In this document: piece by piece, positions 49,241-57,809 of the stretch
How positions within the stretch are numbered: the stretch's first letter is position 1
Layout: every line of letters starts with the position of its first letter
Origin: Pseudomonas baetica
Lineage (GTDB): Bacteria > Pseudomonadota > Gammaproteobacteria > Pseudomonadales > Pseudomonadaceae
Direction: 5' to 3'
Assembly (NCBI RefSeq): GCF_002813455.1
Contig: NZ_PHHE01000001.1
Location: 2,418,001 to 2,482,000, forward strand
Length of the DNA stretch: 64,000 bases
Program-made: the position numbers and the translations under genes
Notes under the pieces: model-generated
The model's input: only the letters and a program-made list of their open reading frames with translations
What the model was told of the DNA's origin: nothing
Database searches by the model: none

Positions 49241-50982
49241 TTCGCAGCCTTGTGACCTTACTGGGCCCGGCCCATGCCCCGCGCCTCTACCGTTACCTGG
49301 CGTGGCTGGTGACCAGCGCCGTGCTGCAAGGCCTGGCCGTGGCGCTGTTGGTGCCGATCCTGCACGCGTTGTTCGCCGGCGACCTGCCCACGGCCACCGC
49401 CTGGCTGGCGGGCCTGGCGGCCATGGTGGTGCTGACCTGCATCGCCCACTACCAGCAGGCCATGAAGGGCTTTGCCCTGGCCTTGCTGGTGCTGACGACC
49501 TTGCATGATCGCCTCGGCCAGCATCTGGTCAGCCTGCCGTTGGGCTGGTTCAACTCGGAAAAGGTCGGGCGTCTCTCGCGCAGCGCTACCAGCGGTACGT
49601 TGATGGTCACCGGTTTGTTTGCCCATTACCTGGGGCCGGTGGTGTCGGGGGTGGTGGTGCCGGCCACCGTGGCGCTGACGCTGTTCGTGTTCGACTGGCG
49701 CCTGGGCCTGACGGCTGTGTTGTGTGCGCCGCTGATCTACTTCACCCATCACTGGTCGGCCGCCGCCATCGGCAGCAACGATGCGCGAGTGGAAGCCGCC
49801 GCGACACTGGCCGGCAACCGGGTGGTGGAGTTCGCCCGCAATCAGCAAGTGCTGCGCGCGTTTGGCCGCACCCAGGACGGCTACGCGCCGTTACAGGCGG
49901 CCAATCAGGCGCAAAAGCTGGCGGGTGGCTCGATGCTGTCGCAGACCTTTCCCAAGCTGCTCGCTGGTGGTTTGACCGTGCAGCTGGCCTTTGCGCTACT
50001 GGTCGGCGTGGGCATTGCACTGGCGGCTCATGGTGAAATCGATGCGATCCAGTTGGTGGCCCTGCTCGCCCTGGCAGCACGATTCGTGGGGCCATTGGCC
50101 GAAGCCGCAGCACGCAGCGGCCTGTTGCGCATGGCCGGCAACGACCTGGATCAATTGGTGAGTATCCTGCGTGAGCCACCGTTGCCCGAACCCGCCGTCA
50201 GCCTGCCCCTGTCAGCACCCGGCAGCCTGGCCTTCGAACACGTGAGCTTCGCCTACCCGAGTGGCCCGACGGTGTTGCGCGACCTGACCTTCAGCGCCCC
50301 GGCGCATTCGATGACCGCGATTGTCGGCGCGTCGGGCTCGGGCAAGACCACCGTCACCCGCCTGTTGATGCGTTTTTTCGACACCACGGCGGGTAGCGTC
50401 AAGGTCGGCGGCGTGGACGTGCGCGAGCTGTCCAACGCGGCGCTGATGGCGCAGTTGTCGCTGGTGATGCAGGACGTGTACCTGTTCGACGACAGCCTGG
50501 AAGCGAATATCCGCGTCGGTAGCCCGGACGCCAGTGCCCGCGAAGTCGCCGAAGCGGCACGGCTGGCCGGTGTCGATGACATCGTCGCCCGCCTGCCGCA
50601 GGGCTGGAACACACCGGTGGGCGAAGGTGGCGCATCGTTGTCCGGCGGTGAGCGCCAGCGCGTGTCCCTGGCGCGCGCCTTGCTCAAGCGTGCGCCTATC
50701 GTGCTGCTGGACGAAGCCACCGCCGCGCTCGACCCGCACAACGAAGCCTTCGTACAGGCCGCGATTCAACGCCTGATGCAACACTCGACCGTGCTGGTGA
50801 TCGCCCATCGTTTGCCGACCATCATGGCCGCTGACCAGATTCTGGTCCTGGACGAAGGTCGCCTGGTGGAATCAGGCACCCACGCACACCTGCTCAGCCT
50901 CAACGGGCGTTACGCCGGGTTCTGGCATGACCGTCAGCGCGCGGGTGGCTGGCGCCTGAATGTGCAGGCCCAGCCATGCTGA
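49237..50982 (+). CDS. ABC half-transporter (membrane plus ATPase), YbtQ/PchI-like
   Basis: A 581-residue half-transporter starting at GTG (overlapping the previous stop, with GGAG upstream). Six membrane helices precede an ATPase with Walker A VGASGSGKTTVTRL, signature LSGGERQRVSLAR and Walker B IVLLDEATAALDP. It is the partner of the upstream half-transporter. The cargo is likely the metallophore or its metal complex. Its end overlaps the next gene by seven bases. Confidence 0.9.
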   Translation: MIRSLVTLLGPAHAPRLYRYLAWLVTSAVLQGLAVALLVPILHALFAGDLPTATAWLAGLAAMVVLTCIAHYQQAMKGFALALLVLTTLHDRLGQHLVSLPLGWFNSEKVGRLSRSATSGTLMVTGLFAHYLGPVVSGVVVPATVALTLFVFDWRLGLTAVLCAPLIYFTHHWSAAAIGSNDARVEAAATLAGNRVVEFARNQQVLRAFGRTQDGYAPLQAANQAQKLAGGSMLSQTFPKLLAGGLTVQLAFALLVGVGIALAAHGEIDAIQLVALLALAARFVGPLAEAAARSGLLRMAGNDLDQLVSILREPPLPEPAVSLPLSAPGSLAFEHVSFAYPSGPTVLRDLTFSAPAHSMTAIVGASGSGKTTVTRLLMRFFDTTAGSVKVGGVDVRELSNAALMAQLSLVMQDVYLFDDSLEANIRVGSPDASAREVAEAARLAGVDDIVARLPQGWNTPVGEGGASLSGGERQRVSLARALLKRAPIVLLDEATAALDPHNEAFVQAAIQRLMQHSTVLVIAHRLPTIMAADQILVLDEGRLVESGTHAHLLSLNGRYAGFWHDRQRAGGWRLNVQAQPC

Positions 50983-52079
50983 TCGGGGTGCTGGGCGGCA
51001 GTGGCGACGTCGGCCTGACCGGCGCACAGGCCTTGTTAAGCCTGGGCCTGCAGGACCTGCGCCTGGGCGGGCGTGACGCGCACAACGGCGCGCGCTGCCT
51101 GGCGCTGCTCCAGCAACAATGGCCCGAAGCACGCCTGCAATGGACGGCCGTGGACTTCAACGACACGCCGGCCCTGACCAGGTTCGCCCGTGGCTGCGAC
51201 GTGCTACTCAACTGCGCCGGCCCCTCCTGGCGCGTGGCGGACCGTGTCGCGCAGGCCGCCTTGAACGCTGATGCGCATTACGTCGATGCCGCGGGCGATA
51301 TCCAACTCGACCCGGTTTTATGGCGCGGGCGCAGCGCGGTGCTTGGTGCGGGCCTGCAGCCGGGCCTTACCGGCCTGCTGCCACGCTGGCTCGCGATGCA
51401 GGGGTTCACACACGTGCAGGGGCTGAGCAGCTATTTTGGCCTGCGTGACCGCTTCACGGCGGTCGCCGCCGATGACTTCCTGCAAGGGGCGGTAGACGGC
51501 TCCAGCGAGCCCTTGGCGGCCTGGCACAACGGCCGTTGCAGCCGCGCACTGCGACGCAGGCGCGACGTGCTGCTGCCGTGTTTCCCCGGGCCGGTGCATG
51601 TGCTGCCCTACTTGAACCGGGAAGGCGAACGCTTGGCCAGGGACCTGCGCCTGGAAACAGGCCAGTGGTTCAATGTGATGACCGACGGCCATGTACTCAA
51701 GGCCCTCGACCAGGCGCACAGCCTGCCGCGTGCCGAAGCGGTGCAGCGCTTATGCACCGCCAGCCAGTTGGACCTCAGTGGCCAGCCACCCTTTGTCACG
51801 TTGTTGCTGCAACTCGATGGCCTCTGCGACGGCCAAGCCTGCACCCGCAGCCTGGTCGTCAGCGGCACAGGCAACACGCCTCTGACCGGCGCCATGGCGG
51901 CAGTCACGGTGATGAGTGTGCTCAAAGGCGAAATCCGCCCAGGCTGCCATGACGCCGCTTACGCGTTGCCGCCCGCCGCCAGCCTTGAGCGCCTGCAACG
52001 CACTCAGGCGATCCGCGCACTGACCCTGCTGGACCACCCACTCGCACACCTGCAACACGCCGAAGAAGGTTGCCTATGA
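50976..52079 (+). CDS. pchK: Saccharopine-dehydrogenase-like reductase, PchK-like
   Basis: A 367-residue NAD(P)-dependent oxidoreductase starting MLIGVLGGSGDVGLTGAQAL, a Rossmann loop (GGSGDVG) at the very N-terminus. The segment CDVLLNCAGPSWRVADRVAQ with AHYVDAAGD is typical of saccharopine-dehydrogenase-like enzymes. In the enantio-pyochelin pathway PchK of this family reduces a thiazoline ring to thiazolidine in place of PchG. This locus also has a PchG-type reductase (55948-57093), so one of them must act on a different ring or do something else. It overlaps both neighbours. Confidence 0.8.
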   Translation: MLIGVLGGSGDVGLTGAQALLSLGLQDLRLGGRDAHNGARCLALLQQQWPEARLQWTAVDFNDTPALTRFARGCDVLLNCAGPSWRVADRVAQAALNADAHYVDAAGDIQLDPVLWRGRSAVLGAGLQPGLTGLLPRWLAMQGFTHVQGLSSYFGLRDRFTAVAADDFLQGAVDGSSEPLAAWHNGRCSRALRRRRDVLLPCFPGPVHVLPYLNREGERLARDLRLETGQWFNVMTDGHVLKALDQAHSLPRAEAVQRLCTASQLDLSGQPPFVTLLLQLDGLCDGQACTRSLVVSGTGNTPLTGAMAAVTVMSVLKGEIRPGCHDAAYALPPAASLERLQRTQAIRALTLLDHPLAHLQHAEEGCL

Positions 52080-53110
52080 ATACCGCCCTTAACGCACTGG
52101 AACAACTGAGCCTGGGTGTCATGGCCGACGTGCTCCTGCGTACCCAGGCCTTACCGATGCAGGTCTGGCGAACCGCCGCACAGCTTAACCAAGCGCTGGG
52201 CACCGCACCGCGCCACGCCTGGATCGTGCGGCGCTGGTTCGCGGCGTTGTCGCGTACCGAAGCCGTGCAGGTAGACGGCGAGCGGTTGGCCTGGAATGGC
52301 ACGCCGCCTCAAGCCGCCCTCGGCGATTTGCCAGGGTTGTATGCCGAGCTGGGTTTCCCGTCGAGCATGGCGCAACTCCATGCCCAGGTCATCGAGTGCC
52401 TGCCCGAGTTGCTGCGCGACCGCATCGCCCTGGCGCCGTTGTTGGTGCTCGCCGGGGATCCGGTGGCGGTACTCGGTGCGTACCAGCACAACCACTTCAC
52501 TGCCGCGATCAACCAGACGCTCGCGGCCCGTGCGCGGGAAACCCGCGCCGCCGACGACGTGTTGCAGGTGCTGGAGCTCGGCGGCGGTGCGGGCTGTACC
52601 ACGCGTGCCGTGCTGGCAGCCCTGGAGGACCGTGAAAAAGCTTATCGCTTCACTGATATCAGCTCACTGTTCACCGGCGTGGCACGGCGCGAATTGCGCC
52701 TGGAGCCCGGTATGCAATTCGACCTGCTCGACCTGGACCGCGACTTCAGCGAGCAAGGCATCGCGCCCCGCAGCCAGGACCTGGTGATCGCCGGCAACGT
52801 GCTGCACAACGCCTGCGACCTGCCGCGCAGCCTGGCGCGAATCCGCGCCTGCCTGCGCGACGGCGGCACCTTGCTGTTCAGCGAATCCATCGCCGACAAC
52901 CCGGCGATGCTGACCTTCATGCACCTGTTGCTCTCACCCCCAGCCGGCGCGCCGCTGCGGGTCATCGATGAGGTATTCATGCCACCCGACGCCTGGCGCC
53001 AGGCCTTGTACGTCGCAGGCTTTGAGTTGCTCGACGTATGGCCCGCCGCGACCGACCCGCTGGCCGCCGCCGGACAACGCCTGTTCCATGCCACCGGAGT
53101 TTCCCGATGA
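52076..53110 (+). CDS. Free-standing methyltransferase related to NRPS-embedded MT domains (1)
   Basis: A 344-residue SAM-dependent methyltransferase with motif I VLELGGGAGCTT near residue 163 and post-motifs DLVIAGNVLHNACDLPRSL and GGTLLFSESIAD. The N-terminal helical part (HAWIVRRWFAALS) matches the linker before the embedded MT of the PchF-like synthetase (HHWLVRRWLGALC), so it looks like an excised NRPS MT domain. ATG overlaps the previous stop (ATGA). Likely acts in trans on carrier-bound intermediates; alternatively it is an epimerase, since the PchE epimerase domain is derived from an MT fold. Confidence 0.82.
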   Translation: MNTALNALEQLSLGVMADVLLRTQALPMQVWRTAAQLNQALGTAPRHAWIVRRWFAALSRTEAVQVDGERLAWNGTPPQAALGDLPGLYAELGFPSSMAQLHAQVIECLPELLRDRIALAPLLVLAGDPVAVLGAYQHNHFTAAINQTLAARARETRAADDVLQVLELGGGAGCTTRAVLAALEDREKAYRFTDISSLFTGVARRELRLEPGMQFDLLDLDRDFSEQGIAPRSQDLVIAGNVLHNACDLPRSLARIRACLRDGGTLLFSESIADNPAMLTFMHLLLSPPAGAPLRVIDEVFMPPDAWRQALYVAGFELLDVWPAATDPLAAAGQRLFHATGVSR

Positions 53111-54776
53111 ACGTCGACACCCTGTTGATCGACCTGCCCACTGCGCCCTGGCAACTGCCTGCGTTTACCGACCTGGGCGTTCATCAGTTGGCGCCCGCGC
53201 GGCTGCTGGCCTTGCTTGAGCGCCAACGCCCGGCTGTGGTGATGATGAGCGCCGAACAGCTGGAGCGCCTGCTGGATTTCCCCGCACTGGCGTTGAGTGA
53301 TTTGAGCCACCTGCAACAGGTGCTGTTCGTCAGCCACCGCACGGGTGACTGGCAGCTTGCGGAGCGTGCGGCGGCGCAACTCGATTGCCGCGTGCAAGGT
53401 TTCACGGAGCAATGGCACGACTTGGCCAGCGTAAAGCTGGCGCATCAACGCTGGCGTGAGCGCGCTTTGGGCCATCCTCAAGTCAATGCCGTTGCCCTGC
53501 ACGGCCAGACGCTGTTCGTGGTGCCGCATCCTTGCCCGAGCAGGCCGGTGGACGATCACCTGGCCGCAACCGAGGCCGCCCTCGACCAAGCCTTTGAACC
53601 CGCGCAACTGGTGGAGGCGGTGCGACTCAATGACCGATTGGGTCACGCCGCGTTGCTCTCCATGCTCAATGGGCTTGAGCAGTGTGGGTTGCTGCCGGCA
53701 CCGCTCAATGACGTGGCCCACAGCCTGGCACGGGCGGGTATTGCCCCTGGCCACCGGCCGTTGATTGCGCGCTGGCTGGATGTCCTGCAAGCCCAAGGCC
53801 TGTTGCGACGCGTCGCCGATCGGTTGCAACCCACCCTCGACGCGAATGCCTGGAGCGATATCGCCCTGGAAGGTATTTGGGCGCAGTTGAGCGTGGACTG
53901 GGCGCGCAATACCGGCGGCAACGGCACCCTCGACTACGCGCGGGAGAATGCGCGGCAGTTGCCGTTGTTGATGCGCGGTGAGTGTGCGGCGGTGCACCTG
54001 TTGTTTCCCGAAGGCCGCACCGAGCGAGCGGCGGCGCTGTACCGCGAGAGCCTCGCAGCGCAATACCAGCACCGCGCCGTCGCGCACTGGATCGGCGCCT
54101 GGGCCGCACGCCAGCCGGCCGGTGTGCTTCTGCGCGTGCTGGAAGTCGGCGCCGGCACCGGGTCCACCACCCAAGCGGTGTTGCCCGCCTTGGCGAATGC
54201 CAGCGTGGATTATCTGTGCACCGACGTGTCGCGCTACTTCAGCGAGCAAGCCGCCGAGCGGCTCAAGGACTGGCCATGGGTACGTCACGGCGTGTTCGAT
54301 ATCGACCGCCCGGCCCTGGCCCAGGGTTATCCCAGCCAGAGCTGGGACCTGATCGTTGCCGGGGCGTGCTGAATGCCGCCCGCGACACCGAGCGGTCCCT
54401 GGCCACCCTGCTCGCCTTGCTCAAGCCGGGCGGCTGGCTGGTGTTCAGCGAACCGACCCAGGAGGAATTCTGGGTGATGGCCTCCCAGGCTTTCATGCTC
54501 AACCAGGCCAGCGACGAACGCCAGCTCAGCAGCGCCACCTTCCTCGACCTGTCGCAGTGGCAAAGCGCATTGGCGCGGGCCGGATTCCACGGCAACCGCA
54601 GCCTGCCCGCCGCCACACACCCGCTGGCGCGCCTGGGCCATCGCATATTCGTGGCCCAGGTCCCGGCCCAACGCCTGAGCCGCGCCGCACTGGCGGCCCA
54701 TCTGGAAGACCCCGAACTGCAGCTTGAGCTGCTCGACCATTTGCCCGACCTCAGCACCGCCAAGGACTTGCCATGA
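53107..54776 (+). pseudogene. Free-standing NRPS-type methyltransferase (2), interrupted by a one-base frameshift
   Basis: The first frame runs 53107-54372 and ends ...SWDLIVAGAC. The family continuation (GVLNAARDTERSLATLLALL, then KPGGWLVFSEPTQEE) is in another frame to 54776. Adding one G to the GGGG run at 54361-54364 restores a protein of about 556 residues. Motif I is LEVGAGTGSTT. The N-terminal part (ALGHPQVNAVALHGQTLFVV) resembles the end of an A domain, so this is an excised A-tail plus MT unit. The restored frame ends with ATGA overlapping the P450 start, like its neighbours. Either an assembly/sequencing error or a recent mutation. Confidence 0.85.
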
Positions 54777-55951
54777 CCCCGCTGGCCTACCCGTTCAACC
54801 GCTTCACCGACCTCAAGCTGGCGCAACCCTATTGCCATGCCCAACAGGCACCGGGGCTGTTGCGCATCCAGATGCCCATCGGCGCCCCCGCCTGGCTCGC
54901 CACCCGCTATGACGATGTGCGCCTGGTGCTCGGTGACCGGCGCTTCAGCCGCAGCGAAGCGTTTCGCCGCGACGATAGCCCGCGTGCCTTCCCACGCATC
55001 GCCGGTGGCATCGTGATGATGGATCCGCCGCAACTCACGCGAATCCGCTCGCGCGCCGCCCAGGCTTTCACCCGCCGCCGCGTCGAAGCCCTGCGTCCCC
55101 ACGCCCGCGACTACGCCCATCAGTTGATCGACCGCATGCTCGCCGCCGGCCCGCCGGCCGATCTGGTCAACGACTACGCCTTGCCGTTGCCTCTGGCGCT
55201 GATCTGCGAGCTGCTGGGTGTGCCGGTGCAGGACCGTGACCGTTTCAAGGTGTGGAACGACTCCCTGCAGTCGACCCGCCCTGAAGACGCGGATCAGACC
55301 CAACTTCACCTGGGCGAGCTGGCCGCGTACATCAAAGACCTGGTGGCCGGACGTCGACGCGCGCCACGGGATGACTTCATGACTGCCCTGACCCAGGCCG
55401 ACGAAAAAGGCGAGTCCCTCAACGAGGAGCAATTGCTGCTGTTGTGCATTGCGATCCTGGTCGCCGGTTACGAAGGCAGTGCCTCGCAGATCCCCAACTT
55501 TATCCAGGTGCTGTTGGACAACCCCGCGCAGTGGCAACAGCTCAAGGCCGATCCCGAGCAGATACCGCAGGCGGTCGAAGAGCTGCTGCGCTACATCCCG
55601 CTGGCCTCGGCGGCGATGTTTGTGCACTACGCGCTGGAAGACATTCAGGTCGGTGAAACCCTGGTGCGCCAGGGCGACGCGGTGCTCGCCTCGATCGGCG
55701 CCGCCAACCATGACCCGGCCCGCTTTGAAAACCCACAGGCGCTGGACCTGCAACGGGATGCCAGCGGCCATTTCGGCTTTGGCCACGGCCTGCATCACTG
55801 CATCGGCTCAGCCCTGGCGCGGGTCGAATTGCAGGAGGCGCTGCACGCCCTGGTGGTGCGCCTGCCCAGCCTGCAGCGCTGTGGCGACGTGCAATGGAAA
55901 ACCTCGACGTTCTTTCGCGGCGCCCACTGCCTGCCGGTGACCTGGTCATGA
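54773..55951 (+). CDS. Cytochrome P450
   Basis: A 392-residue soluble bacterial P450. The heme-Cys loop is FGFGHGLHHCIGSALAR near residue 335, the ExxR motif is in EELLRY, and an arginine follows in the usual spacing. The I-helix oxygen-activation segment reads AGYEGS, where most relatives have AGxET(T/S), so the conserved threonine position is Gly. No redox partner gene is nearby. Expected to hydroxylate, desaturate or couple part of the metallophore, for instance oxidise a thiazoline to thiazole, but this is inference. Overlaps both neighbours. Confidence 0.9.
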   Translation: MTPLAYPFNRFTDLKLAQPYCHAQQAPGLLRIQMPIGAPAWLATRYDDVRLVLGDRRFSRSEAFRRDDSPRAFPRIAGGIVMMDPPQLTRIRSRAAQAFTRRRVEALRPHARDYAHQLIDRMLAAGPPADLVNDYALPLPLALICELLGVPVQDRDRFKVWNDSLQSTRPEDADQTQLHLGELAAYIKDLVAGRRRAPRDDFMTALTQADEKGESLNEEQLLLLCIAILVAGYEGSASQIPNFIQVLLDNPAQWQQLKADPEQIPQAVEELLRYIPLASAAMFVHYALEDIQVGETLVRQGDAVLASIGAANHDPARFENPQALDLQRDASGHFGFGHGLHHCIGSALARVELQEALHALVVRLPSLQRCGDVQWKTSTFFRGAHCLPVTWS

Positions 55952-57093
55952 ACCGCCCCATTGCACGCAAACGCGTGATCGTCGCCGGCACTGCGTTTGG
56001 CCGTATCTACCTGCAAGCCCTGGCACGCGCCCAGGCCGACTATGAACTGGTGGGCATCCTGTCACGCGGCAATGCCTACTCGCGCGCCTGCGCCGCGCAC
56101 TATGGCGTACCGTTGTACGAGGCGGTGGAGCAAGTGCCGGATGACGTCGACATTGCCTGCGTGGTAGTGCGCTCCGGCGCCACAGGCGGCGCCGGCAGCG
56201 AGCTGGCCCAGCAGTTGCTGCGACGCGGCATCCACGTGCTGCAGGAACACCCGGTGCACCACCGCGAAATCGCGGCGTGCATGCAGGCCGCTCGTCAAGG
56301 CCAGGCAGCCTACGCGGTGAACACGCTGTACCCGAACATCCTTGCGATCCGGCGTTTTCTCGCCGTGGCCGAGTATCTGCGCGAACAGCAAGGGCTGGCG
56401 TACATAGACGCGGCCTGCAACAGCCAGGTGGCCTACCCGCTGCTGGACATTCTCGGGCGCCTGGCCGGTGGCTTGCGGCCCTGGGTGTTCGCAGCGCCGG
56501 CCGCCGGGGTCGGAACGCAGCCTTTCACGCGGCTCAACGCGAGCTTCAACGGGGTGCCAATCAGCCTGCGCATCCAGAACCAGGTGCACCCCCAGGACCC
56601 GGACAACCACTCCTTCCTGTTGCATCGCCTCGAAGTGGGCTGCGAAGCCGGCGTGCTGAGCCTGGGCGACACCCATGGCCCGGTGCTGTGGAACCCGCGC
56701 CTGCATGCCCCACGGGACAACACCGACCGCCTGATCATGGCCGGCACCGGCAGCGAACGCCTTGCCGGGCCGACGATGGTGGTGCTCGACCCGCAGCTCC
56801 CCGCGAGCTACCACCAGGTGTTCAACCAGCTCTGGCCCGACGCGGTCAGCCTTGCGCTGGGTGAACTGTGCCGCGATATCGACGACCCCGCACGCCGCCT
56901 GCGCAGCGGTGTGTGGGCGACCGAGGTGTCCATGGCCTGGCGCGAAATGAACGGCCTGATCGGCATGCCTGAACTGATCGAGCCACCGGTGCCGCGTGCG
57001 CTGCCACTGGCCGAACTCCACGCGTGTGCCGACGCCGTGCGACCCCCTTGCGGTGACGACACCGCCCAACTGCTGGGAGCCCTGCCGTTTTGA
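55948..57093 (+). CDS. pchG: Thiazolinyl imide reductase, PchG/Irp3/YbtU family
   Basis: A 381-residue Gfo/Idh/MocA-type reductase starting MNRPIARKRVIVAGTAFGRI, with the family loop GTAFGRIYLQAL, GILSRGNAYSRACAAHYGVP, and HVLQEHPVHHREI where the catalytic-region His-Pro is found. It ends with the family segment SVWATEV-like GVWATEVSMAWREMN. It reduces a carrier-bound thiazoline C=N to thiazolidine with NADPH. I use the ATG overlapping the P450 stop. It is present together with a PchK-like reductase, which is unusual. Confidence 0.9.
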   Translation: MNRPIARKRVIVAGTAFGRIYLQALARAQADYELVGILSRGNAYSRACAAHYGVPLYEAVEQVPDDVDIACVVVRSGATGGAGSELAQQLLRRGIHVLQEHPVHHREIAACMQAARQGQAAYAVNTLYPNILAIRRFLAVAEYLREQQGLAYIDAACNSQVAYPLLDILGRLAGGLRPWVFAAPAAGVGTQPFTRLNASFNGVPISLRIQNQVHPQDPDNHSFLLHRLEVGCEAGVLSLGDTHGPVLWNPRLHAPRDNTDRLIMAGTGSERLAGPTMVVLDPQLPASYHQVFNQLWPDAVSLALGELCRDIDDPARRLRSGVWATEVSMAWREMNGLIGMPELIEPPVPRALPLAELHACADAVRPPCGDDTAQLLGALPF

Positions 57094-57809
57094 ACACTGC
57101 TCAACCCTCTTCCGCCTGCAGCCATGTGCTGCTGTGGGTGCGTGACTTGCACCAGGCCGTGGCGAATTTTCGCGCCGCCGGCTTCGAGGTCACTTACGCC
57201 ACCGCCGAAGCCAGCGCGCAACACGCGCACATCTGGTTCAGCCAAGGGCCGATCATCGAACTGTTGACCACGCCGCGTCATGCCTGGCTGTTCAAGTGGC
57301 CCATCGACTGCCTGGCCGGCCGGGGGGCCGGGCGACGCATGTTGCGTTGGGCCGCGCAGGGCGAAGGTTTCTGCGACCTGGCCCTGCTGTGCGAAGACCC
57401 GGCCCTGGCGCCACGCCTCAAGGGCCTGGCGGCTTGCGGCGTCAGCATGGGACGTACGGTGAACTGGCGGCGCACCTGCGCCGATGGCAGCCAGACGCGC
57501 TTTCGTTTCGTGTACCCGCGCCATGATCGCTTGCCCTTCCTGGTCACGCCCTACTCACCGTCCCAGCACCCGGCGCACAGGGTCCACCCCAATGGCGCTA
57601 CCGGGTTGGCCGCGATTCACTTGGGCGTACACCCCGACGACAGAACCGCCCTCGACCTGCTGACCGGCGATGACCCGCTGTTGCGCCTGCAACCGGCCAC
57701 GCACACTGGCGTACAGGCGGTGCAAGTCACCGGCCTTGCGCACCCGCTGAATCTGCACGGTGCCCAGTTGCTGGGCTGCCCGACTGCCCAAGGAGATTGC
57801 CATGCTTGA
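57090..57809 (+). CDS. VOC/glyoxalase-fold protein
   Basis: A 239-residue protein of the vicinal-oxygen-chelate fold: HVLLWVRDLHQAVANFRAAG at the N-terminus and a second beta-alpha-beta half with GLAAIHLGVHPDD. It starts at TTG overlapping the previous stop (TTGA); no in-frame ATG fits. I know of no counterpart in the pyochelin or yersiniabactin loci. It may be a metal-dependent tailoring enzyme, or a binding/self-protection protein as other VOC proteins are for thiazole antibiotics. Function is not assignable from sequence. Confidence 0.75.
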   Translation: MNTAQPSSACSHVLLWVRDLHQAVANFRAAGFEVTYATAEASAQHAHIWFSQGPIIELLTTPRHAWLFKWPIDCLAGRGAGRRMLRWAAQGEGFCDLALLCEDPALAPRLKGLAACGVSMGRTVNWRRTCADGSQTRFRFVYPRHDRLPFLVTPYSPSQHPAHRVHPNGATGLAAIHLGVHPDDRTALDLLTGDDPLLRLQPATHTGVQAVQVTGLAHPLNLHGAQLLGCPTAQGDCHA

